A stretch of DNA of 64,000 nucleotides. It comes from Micromonospora sp. C28SCA-DRY-2 (GTDB lineage: Bacteria > Actinomycetota > Actinomycetes > Mycobacteriales > Micromonosporaceae). A program made the position numbers and the translations under genes. The stretch lies in contig NZ_JAUMKD010000004.1 in NCBI RefSeq assembly GCF_030519475.1, forward strand, positions 211,501 to 275,500, given 5' to 3'. How positions within the stretch are numbered: position 1 is the stretch's first letter; each line of letters opens with the position of its first letter. This document shows positions 57,926-64,000 of the stretch, one piece after another. The notes below the pieces were generated by a model, which saw only the letters and a list, made by a program, of their open reading frames with translations, had not been told where the DNA came from and did no database searches.

Positions 57926-60457
57926 ATGTTCGAGCGGTTCACCGACCGAGCGCGACGGGTTGTCGTCCTGGCCCAGGAAGAGGCCCGGATGCTCAACCAC
58001 AACTACATCGGTACGGAGCACATCCTGCTGGGCCTGATCCACGAGGGTGAGGGTGTCGCGGCAAAGGCCCTGGAGAGCCTCGGCATCTCCCTCGAGGGCG
58101 TCCGCCAGCAGGTCGAGGAGATCATCGGCCAGGGCCAGCAGGCGCCGAGCGGGCACATCCCGTTCACGCCGCGGGCCAAGAAGGTGCTGGAGCTGTCGCT
58201 GCGCGAGGCGCTGCAGCTCGGCCACAACTACATCGGCACGGAGCACATCCTGCTCGGTCTGATCCGCGAGGGTGAGGGCGTCGCCGCCCAGGTGCTGGTC
58301 AAGCTCGGTGCGGACCTCAACCGGGTCCGCCAGCAGGTGATCCAGCTGCTCTCCGGCTACCAGGGCAAGGAGCCGGCCGCGGCGGGCGCCGCGCCGGGCG
58401 AGGCCGCGCCGTCCACCAGCCTCGTGCTGGACCAGTTCGGCCGCAACCTGACCCAGGCCGCCCGCGAGGGCAAGCTCGACCCGGTCATCGGGCGCGAGAA
58501 GGAAATCGAGCGGGTCATGCAGGTGCTCTCCCGCCGTACCAAGAACAACCCGGTCCTGATCGGTGAGCCCGGCGTCGGCAAGACCGCCGTGGTGGAGGGG
58601 CTGTCCCAGAAGATCATCAAGGGCGAGGTGCCCGAGACGCTGAAGGACAAGCAGCTCTACACGCTCGACCTCGGTGCGCTGGTCGCCGGTTCCCGCTACC
58701 GCGGTGACTTCGAGGAGCGCCTCAAGAAGGTGCTCAAGGAGATCCGCACCCGGGGCGACATCATCCTGTTCATCGACGAGATCCACACCCTGGTGGGTGC
58801 GGGTGCCGCCGAGGGCGCGATCGACGCGGCGAGCATCCTCAAGCCGATGCTGGCCCGTGGCGAGCTGCAGACCATCGGCGCCACCACGCTGGACGAGTAC
58901 CGCAAGCACCTGGAGAAGGACGCCGCTCTCGAGCGCCGGTTCCAGCCGATCCAGGTGGGTGAGCCGTCGCTGGCCCACACCATCGAGATCCTCAAGGGGC
59001 TGCGCGACCGCTACGAGGCGCACCACCGGGTGAGCATCACCGACGCGGCCCTGGTCGCGGCGGCGACGCTGGCCGACCGCTACATCTCCGACCGCTTCCT
59101 GCCGGACAAGGCGATCGACCTGATCGACGAGGCCGGCGCCCGGATGCGGATCCGCCGGATGACCGCGCCGCCAGACCTGCGCGACTTCGACGAGCGCATC
59201 GCCCAGGTGCGTCGCGACAAGGAGTCGGCGATCGACGCGCAGGACTTCGAGCGCGCCGCGCAGCTGCGCGACAAGGAGAAGCAGCTCCTCGGCCAGAAGG
59301 CCCAGCGGGAGAAGGAGTGGAAGGCCGGTGACCTGGACGTCGTCAGCGAGGTCGACGACGAGCAGATCGCCGAGGTGCTCGGCAACTGGACCGGCATCCC
59401 GGTCTACAAGCTGACCGAGGAGGAGACCTCGCGCCTGCTGCGCATGGAGGACGAGCTGCACAAGCGCGTCATCGGCCAGGAGGACGCGGTCAAGGCGGTC
59501 TCGAAGGCGATCCGGCGTACCCGCGCCGGCCTGAAGGACCCGAAGCGTCCCTCGGGCTCGTTCATCTTCGCCGGCCCGTCCGGCGTCGGTAAGACCGAGC
59601 TCTCCAAGGCGCTCGCCGAGTTCCTGTTCGGCAGCGAGGACGCCCTCATCCAGCTGGACATGTCCGAGTTCCACGACCGCTACACGGTCTCCCGGCTGGT
59701 GGGTGCTCCTCCCGGCTACGTCGGCTACGACGAGGGCGGGCAGCTGACCGAGAAGGTGCGGCGTCGGCCGTTCTCGGTGGTCCTCTTCGACGAGATCGAG
59801 AAGGCCCACCCGGACGTGTTCAACACGCTGCTCCAGATCCTGGAGGACGGTCGGCTCACCGACGGTCAGGGCCGGATCGTGGACTTCAAGAACACGGTCA
59901 TCATCCTGACCACCAACCTGGGCACGCGCGACGTGGCCAAGGCGGTGTCGCTCGGCTTCCAGGCGTCGGAGGACTCCGAGTCCAACTACGACCGGATGAA
60001 GCAGAAGGTCAACGACGAGCTCAAGCAGCACTTCCGGCCCGAGTTCCTGAACCGGATCGACGACACCATCGTCTTCCACCAGCTGCGGGAGAACGAGATC
60101 CTCTCGATCGTGGACATCATGATCGCGCGGATCGAGACCCAGCTGCGGAACAAAGACATGGGTCTGGAGCTGACCGACAACGCCAAGAAGTACCTGGCGA
60201 AGAAGGGCTTCGACCCGGTGCTCGGTGCGCGTCCGCTGCGTCGCACGATCCAGCGCGACATCGAGGACAACCTCTCCGAGCGGATCCTCTTCAACGAGCT
60301 GACCCCGGGTCAGATCGTGGTGGTGGACTGCGAGGGCGACCCGAGCAACATCGACAAGTCCAAGCTCGTCTTCCGGGGCGCCGACAAGCCGGTCGACGTG
60401 CCGGACGCGGTCCCGGCCGACCTCGGCGGCACCGCCGCCGCGGGCGCGGACGAGTAA
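57926..60457 (+). CDS. clpC: ATP-dependent Clp protease ATPase subunit ClpC
   Basis: 843 residues from ATG 57926 with GAGGAG about 15 bases upstream. Two N-terminal Clp repeats (about 4-70 and 80-145; each with NHNYIGTEHILLGLI or close), first AAA+ with GEPGVGKT (about 214), a middle coiled-coil domain with UVR-like segment (about 410-460), and second AAA+ with GPSGVGKT (about 551) and the ClpP-docking tail region. ClpC unfolds substrates for ClpP and is essential in many actinomycetes. It is monocistronic, between a long leader and a strong terminator. Confidence 0.98.
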   Translation: MFERFTDRARRVVVLAQEEARMLNHNYIGTEHILLGLIHEGEGVAAKALESLGISLEGVRQQVEEIIGQGQQAPSGHIPFTPRAKKVLELSLREALQLGHNYIGTEHILLGLIREGEGVAAQVLVKLGADLNRVRQQVIQLLSGYQGKEPAAAGAAPGEAAPSTSLVLDQFGRNLTQAAREGKLDPVIGREKEIERVMQVLSRRTKNNPVLIGEPGVGKTAVVEGLSQKIIKGEVPETLKDKQLYTLDLGALVAGSRYRGDFEERLKKVLKEIRTRGDIILFIDEIHTLVGAGAAEGAIDAASILKPMLARGELQTIGATTLDEYRKHLEKDAALERRFQPIQVGEPSLAHTIEILKGLRDRYEAHHRVSITDAALVAAATLADRYISDRFLPDKAIDLIDEAGARMRIRRMTAPPDLRDFDERIAQVRRDKESAIDAQDFERAAQLRDKEKQLLGQKAQREKEWKAGDLDVVSEVDDEQIAEVLGNWTGIPVYKLTEEETSRLLRMEDELHKRVIGQEDAVKAVSKAIRRTRAGLKDPKRPSGSFIFAGPSGVGKTELSKALAEFLFGSEDALIQLDMSEFHDRYTVSRLVGAPPGYVGYDEGGQLTEKVRRRPFSVVLFDEIEKAHPDVFNTLLQILEDGRLTDGQGRIVDFKNTVIILTTNLGTRDVAKAVSLGFQASEDSESNYDRMKQKVNDELKQHFRPEFLNRIDDTIVFHQLRENEILSIVDIMIARIETQLRNKDMGLELTDNAKKYLAKKGFDPVLGARPLRRTIQRDIEDNLSERILFNELTPGQIVVVDCEGDPSNIDKSKLVFRGADKPVDVPDAVPADLGGTAAAGADE

Positions 60458-60471
60458 GGCCGAACAGCACG

Positions 60472-60513
60472 AGGGCGACGGCCCGGTGGCACCCGCCACC
60501 GGGCCGTCGCCCT
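60472..60513. terminator. Strong clpC terminator
   Basis: Perfect 19-bp stem (60472-60490 with 60495-60513), loop ACCC, followed by TTCTG; it begins 15 bases after the clpC stop. The most stable hairpin noticed in the window. Confidence 0.85.
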
Positions 60514-60650
60514 TTCTGCGCCCCGCCCACCCTCGCCCCCGACCGCGCGCCTCGGGCCAGGGCGTACGCCCGTTGAAACACCTGCGCATCGTCAGCCGAC
60601 CACGGGCGGCCCGGCTCGGCTCCGCCCGACTCGGCTCCGCCCGACTCGCC

Positions 60651-60870
60651 GGGCTCGGCTCGGCCCGCTCGGCTCGCCGGGCTCGGCTCGGCCCGCTCGG
60701 CTCGCCGGGCTCGGCTCGGCCCGCTCGGCTCGCCGGGCTCGGCTCGGCCCGCTCGGCTCGCCGGGCTCGGCTCGGCCCGCTCGGCTCGCCGGGGGCCTGG
60801 CTCGGCTCGGCCCGCCCGGCTCGGCCCGCCCGGCTCGGCCCGCCCGGCTCGGCCCGCCCGGCCCGGCCCG
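60651..60870. repeat. GC minisatellite: five 28-bp units then 14-bp units
   Basis: Five identical 28-bp units start at 60651, 60679, 60707, 60735 and 60763 (each begins GGGCTCGGCTCGGCC). From about 60800 to 60870 a 14-bp variant (GGCTCGGCCCGCCC) repeats about four times; related copies precede from 60613. It fills the gap between the clpC terminator and the mutY stop. Strong strand asymmetry (C-rich on the plus strand) favours slippage. No gene is predicted here; frames across it are low-complexity artefacts. Confidence 0.85.
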
Positions 60871-60908
60871 GCGCGGCGCCGCGCAGCGGCGGGCTCGGCG
60901 GCGTGGTG

Positions 60909-61805
60909 TCAGGTGGCGGGCGTGGGCGTGTCGCCGGTCAGCCGGAAGGAGGAGTCGTCGGCCGGCTCGACCAGGCCGTCCTGGACCAGCGCGGCCAGGG
61001 CCCGGGACCGCTGTACGTCGTCCGCCCACACCTGGTCGAGTCGCTGGCGCGGCACCGGGCCGGTGGCCTCCCGCAGCACCCCGAGCAGCAGCCCGCGGAC
61101 CTGCCGGTCGGTGCCGGCGTACCGCTGGGGACGCCGGGTCGGGCCGGCCGGCGCGGGCTGGCCGGAGGCGCGCCAGGCACAGACCGACTCGGCCGGGCAC
61201 CCGGCACAGCGGGGCGCCCGGGCGGTGCAGACGACCGCGCCCAGCTCCATGAACGCCGCGCTGGCCAGCGCCGCGGCGGCCGGCTCGGCGGGCAGCAGTT
61301 CCTCGGTGGCGACCAGGTCGGCGGGCCGGGTCACCGGCCCGGCGTCCGGCTCACCGGCCACCGCCCGGGCGACCACCCGCCGCACGTTGGTGTCCACCAC
61401 CGGGTGCCGCTGCCCGTACGCGAACGCGGCCACCGCCCGAGCCGTGTACGTGCCGATGCCCGGCAGGGCCAGCAGGTGGTCCAGCCGGTCCGGCACCCGG
61501 CCGCCGTGCCGCTGCACGATCGCCACCGCGCACTCGCGCAGCCGGACCGCGCGTCGGGGGTAGCCGAGCCGTCCCCACATCCGGATCGCCTCGGCCGGGG
61601 TGTCCGCCGCCAGCGCGGCGGGCTCCGGCCAGCGCGCCAGCCACGCCTGCCAGGCGGGGACCACCCGGACCACCGGGGTCTGCTGGAGCATGACCTCGCT
61701 GACCAGGATCGCCCACGGGCTCACGTCCGGTGCGCGCCATGGCAGATCACGGGCGTTCTCCTGGTACCACCGGCTGACCAGGGTGGTGAAAGTGGGTGCA
61801 CTCAT
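60909..61805 (-). CDS. mutY: A/G-specific adenine glycosylase
   Basis: 298 residues from ATG 61805. HhH-GPD core: LPWR and EVMLQQTPVVRV near the N-terminus, then LPGIGTYTARAVAAFAYG with VVDTNVRRV holding the catalytic Asp (about 140), and the 4Fe-4S ligands C-x6-C-x2-C-x5-C in the stretch VCTARAPRCAGCPAESVC. It removes adenine opposite 8-oxoguanine. The C-terminal 8-oxoG recognition domain is short. A disA-like gene end lies 2 kb away on the same strand, a frequent neighbour of mutY. Confidence 0.95.
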   Translation of the reverse strand: MSAPTFTTLVSRWYQENARDLPWRAPDVSPWAILVSEVMLQQTPVVRVVPAWQAWLARWPEPAALAADTPAEAIRMWGRLGYPRRAVRLRECAVAIVQRHGGRVPDRLDHLLALPGIGTYTARAVAAFAYGQRHPVVDTNVRRVVARAVAGEPDAGPVTRPADLVATEELLPAEPAAAALASAAFMELGAVVCTARAPRCAGCPAESVCAWRASGQPAPAGPTRRPQRYAGTDRQVRGLLLGVLREATGPVPRQRLDQVWADDVQRSRALAALVQDGLVEPADDSSFRLTGDTPTPAT

Positions 61806-61901
61806 CGCGGAGCCGATGATGTCACGCGGCCCGGTCCCGCAGGTTGGGCGGCCCGGGCGGGCCGTCGCGGCGACGGCGGACGGATCGGGCAGAATGCCCG
61901 G

Positions 61902-62414
61902 ATGAACGAGCTCGCGATCACCGTCATCGGCCGGGACCGGCCGGGCATCGTGGCCGACGTCGCCGAGGTGCTCGCCCGGCTCGGCGCGAACCTCACCGAC
62001 AGCACGATGACCCGGCTGCGCGGGCACTTCGCGATGACGCTGATCTGCGTCGGCCCGGCCGCCGCCGAGGTGGAGGCCGCGCTGGCCCCGCTCGCCGCCG
62101 ACGGTCAACTGCTGGCGACCGTACGCGCGGTCACCCCGGACGGTGAGCTGGCCCCGGGCGGCGAGCCGTACGTGATGGCGGTGCACGGCGCCGACCGGCT
62201 CGGCATCGTGGCCGCGATGACCCGGGTGCTCGCCGACGCGGGCGGCAACGTCACCGACCTGAGCACCCGCCTCACCGGGACGCTCTACGTGGTGGTCGCC
62301 GAGGTGGACCTCCCGCCCGGCACCGCCGACGCGCTCGCCGGCCGGCTGGCCGAGACGGCAGCCGAGCTGGGCGTCGGGGTGAGCCTCCGGCCGGCCGACC
62401 CGGATCTGCTGTGA
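61902..62414 (+). CDS. Tandem ACT-domain protein (GcvR-like)
   Basis: 170 residues from ATG 61902. Two ACT domains: 1-80 (ITVIGRDRPGIVADVAEVLARLGANL) and about 88-165 (MAVHGADRLGIVAAMTRVLADAGGNV), each with the G-x-D-x-x-G-I-V loop that binds amino acids. Such stand-alone pairs act as regulators of glycine or other amino-acid metabolism. No DNA-binding domain is present. Its stop overlaps the def start (GTGA). Confidence 0.88.
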   Translation: MNELAITVIGRDRPGIVADVAEVLARLGANLTDSTMTRLRGHFAMTLICVGPAAAEVEAALAPLAADGQLLATVRAVTPDGELAPGGEPYVMAVHGADRLGIVAAMTRVLADAGGNVTDLSTRLTGTLYVVVAEVDLPPGTADALAGRLAETAAELGVGVSLRPADPDLL

Positions 62415-62995
62415 CCGGCGACGCGAACGCACCGGACGCCGACGGGTACGCCGGCCTCGGCGACTGGACCCCGGACACGCTGGCCGTGCCGGGGGAGGTG
62501 CGTCGGGTGGTGGCCGCCCCGCACCCGGTGCTGAGCCGGCCCGGCGGCGAGGTGGACCCGACCTCGGCGGAGACCGTGCGGCTGGCCGCCGACCTGATCG
62601 CCACCATGCGGGTGTCGCCGGGCTGTGTCGGCCTGGCCGCCCCGCAGGTCGGGGTGGGGGCGCAGGTCTTCGCGGTGGACGTCACCGGCCACCCGAAGGC
62701 GGTCACCGTGCACGGCACCTTCGTGCTCTGCAACGCCCGGGTGGTCGAGGCGACCCGGTGGAAGCCGGGGCGCGAGGGCTGCATGTCGGTGCCCGACCTG
62801 ACCGGTGACGTGAAGCGGGCCAGCCGGCTGGTGGTGGAGGGCGTGCTGCCCGGCAGCGGTGCGCCGGTGCGGCTGGTCACCGACGGGTTCGAGGCGCGGG
62901 CCCTGCAACACGAGATCGACCACTGCGCCGGGCTGCTCTTCCTCGACCGGGTCGCCGGCGCGCACGCCGTCTACCAGCGCAAGGTCTATCTCTGA
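62411..62995 (+). CDS. def: Peptide deformylase
   Basis: 194 residues from GTG 62411 (GTGA overlap). The three deformylase motifs are present: GCVGLAAPQVG (motif 1), EGCMSVPD (motif 2, Cys metal ligand; Met replaces the usual Leu) and QHEIDHCAGLLF (motif 3, HExxH). It removes the N-formyl group from nascent proteins. The N-terminal 35 residues are an actinobacterial extension. Confidence 0.95.
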   Translation: MTGDANAPDADGYAGLGDWTPDTLAVPGEVRRVVAAPHPVLSRPGGEVDPTSAETVRLAADLIATMRVSPGCVGLAAPQVGVGAQVFAVDVTGHPKAVTVHGTFVLCNARVVEATRWKPGREGCMSVPDLTGDVKRASRLVVEGVLPGSGAPVRLVTDGFEARALQHEIDHCAGLLFLDRVAGAHAVYQRKVYL

Positions 62996-63158
62996 CGGCG
63001 AGGGCCGGCGGCCGGCCGCAGGTGCGGTGCGAGGGGTCGCGGGCGGTCGCCGCGCGGGACCGCGACCGTCGTGAGTGGAGGGTTGATCCGGTGAGCAGTC
63101 GACACCCCGGCGCGTCGCGGCGGGCTGGGAGGCGGTCGCCGCTACGGTGGGGGGCATC

Positions 63159-63866
63159 ATGCGTCTGACGGTCGGCCCCCTGCCACCCGCCGTTTACTGG
63201 CGGCGTCGCGCCGTCGTACTCGGAGCGGGGCTTCTTTTCCTGATTGTCCTGCTCTACTCCTGCACCGGCTCGGATCCGGATCGGAAGACGACCGGCGGCG
63301 CGCAGCCGAGCGCCAGCGCCACGTCGTCCGCCGCCACGCCGGAACCCACCGGCTCGGTGCTCACCCCGCAGACCGGCGCACCGCCGTCGGGCGACGCGGG
63401 CTCCGCCGAACCGTCGGGGGAGCCGACCGTCACCAACGGTCCGGTCGCCGGTGCGCCGGTGGTCGACGACGGCACCTGCACCGACGTCGAGATCACCGTG
63501 ACCCCGGTGGCGCGGCCCGCGTCGGTGGTCCGCGGTGCGGTGGTGGACCTGCAACTGAAGATCAAGAACCGGTCCGAGCGGACCTGCAGCCGCGACGTCG
63601 GCGCCGACGCGCAGGAGTTGTTCATCAAGTCCGGGGCCGAGAAGATCTGGTCGTCCGACACCTGCGGCACCGGCAAGGGCCGCGACGTGCAGTCGTTCAC
63701 GCCCGGCTTCGAGCGGTCCTACCAGGTCGGCTGGAACGGCAAGTCGTCCAGCCGCTGCGCGAACGGGGTGGCCGCGGGCGAGGTCCCGCCGGCCGGGACG
63801 TACCAGGTCTTCGCCCGGGTCGGCAGCAAGCTCAGCGAGCCGGTCAAGCTCACCCTCACCGGCTGA
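63159..63866 (+). CDS. Membrane-anchored secreted protein with Ig-like C-terminal domain
   Basis: 235 residues from ATG 63159. One membrane helix (about 17-35) is followed by a Ser/Thr/Pro-rich linker (about 40-100) and a compact beta domain (about 105-235; CTDVEITVTPV, VVDLQLKIKNRSERTC, TYQVFARVG) with four cysteines, resembling actinobacterial Ig-like or DUF4232-type domains. Outer face of the membrane. Function unknown. TACGGT lies 16 nt before the start. Confidence 0.75.
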   Translation: MRLTVGPLPPAVYWRRRAVVLGAGLLFLIVLLYSCTGSDPDRKTTGGAQPSASATSSAATPEPTGSVLTPQTGAPPSGDAGSAEPSGEPTVTNGPVAGAPVVDDGTCTDVEITVTPVARPASVVRGAVVDLQLKIKNRSERTCSRDVGADAQELFIKSGAEKIWSSDTCGTGKGRDVQSFTPGFERSYQVGWNGKSSSRCANGVAAGEVPPAGTYQVFARVGSKLSEPVKLTLTG

Positions 63867-63900
63867 CCGCCCACGGGGCCGGCCGGGCCGGCGGTCAGCC
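63861..63900. terminator. Bidirectional hairpin between convergent genes
   Basis: 11-bp perfect stem (63861-63871 with 63890-63900) with a GC-rich 18-base loop that can itself fold; spans the stop of the secreted-protein gene and precedes the end of the disA-like gene. Confidence 0.5.
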
Positions 63901-63912
63901 CGTAGCGGCCGG

Positions 63913-64000
63913 TCAGACGTAGCGTTCCAGGATGGACGCCTCGGCGAGCCGGGACAGCCCCTCCCGTACGCCGCGGGCGCGGGCGTCGCCCACCCCCTCG
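63913..64000 (-). CDS. disA: C-terminal end of probable DisA (DNA integrity scanning diadenylate cyclase), partial
   Basis: The last 29 codons are visible: EGVGDARARGVREGLSRLAE...LERYV, the helix-hairpin-helix end characteristic of DisA. DisA makes cyclic di-AMP while scanning DNA and is usually near mutY in actinobacteria. With so little sequence, another HhH protein cannot be excluded. Confidence 0.6.
   Translation of the reverse strand, partial: EGVGDARARGVREGLSRLAEASILERYV

Noticed and set aside
60651..60790. 28-bp repeats as a CRISPR array
   Set aside because: Units are directly adjacent with no spacers and no cas genes are nearby.
60486..61901. Open frame running through the minisatellite into the ACT-domain gene
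   Set aside because: Translates to LGSARSAR-type repeats; only the part from ATG 61902 looks like protein.

Overview
The window is very GC-rich (above 70 percent by eye) with GTG starts, tightly overlapping operons and Ala/Arg/Pro-rich proteins. Gene content points to an actinomycete, most likely Micromonosporaceae (Micromonospora or Salinispora-like); the family is an inference. The long backbone ppa - dacB - DUF2342 protease - tilS - hpt - ftsH - folE - folP - folB - folK - DUF3180 - DUF2520 - panC - panD - coaX - lysS - lsr2 - clpC matches, as I remember it, the block around Rv3596c-Rv3628c of Mycobacterium tuberculosis. This is vertically inherited core chromosome interrupted by accessory blocks. 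No tRNA, rRNA, integrase, transposase or CRISPR array was seen.

Region by region: 1-7.5 kb holds a PAP2 phosphatase (cut by the window edge) and part of a type VII secretion locus (mycosin, EccC, and divergent EccD). 7.6-12.4 kb is ppa, a PBP4-type carboxypeptidase, a DUF2342 metalloprotease and tilS. 12.5-15.5 kb is an insertion relative to the backbone: gamma-glutamyltransferase, a GlxA-type regulator and a 45-residue membrane protein. 15.6-19.3 kb is hpt, ftsH, folE. 19.4-31.8 kb is the main accessory block. It separates folE from folP, which are neighbours in mycobacteria, and carries an FtsK-like ATPase with an arginine in Walker A, two membrane proteins, and a seven-gene operon resembling a minimal type IV secretion system (VirB2-, VirB3/PrgI-, VirB4-, VirB6- and VirB8-like proteins plus a two-domain peptidoglycan hydrolase). 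I see no relaxase or integrase with it. 32.2-36.8 kb resumes folP-folB-folK and small membrane or hypothetical genes.

36.9-40.5 kb is a betaine-type ABC importer whose binding protein looks circularly permuted. 40.7-46.4 kb has a low-complexity membrane protein, a stand-alone NuoD coupled to a MidA/NDUFAF7-family methyltransferase that carries two copies of a 74-bp palindromic element inside its reading frame, and a beta-propeller phytase. 46.5-54.6 kb is cofactor biosynthesis: DUF2520, panC, panD (pantothenate), nadB, nadC (NAD) and coaX (CoA). 54.6-60.5 kb has a methyltransferase, lysS, lsr2 and clpC, with DnaA-box-like and stress-promoter-like sites before clpC. 60.5-64 kb has a minisatellite, mutY, an ACT-domain protein, def, a secreted protein and the end of a probable disA.

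Two recurring patterns cut across genes. At least eight start codons lie 12-14 nt downstream of the first base of a -10-like hexamer, as expected for leaderless mRNAs. Three gene pairs are bridged by 12-27-residue mini-ORFs that overlap the upstream stop and the downstream start by four bases.
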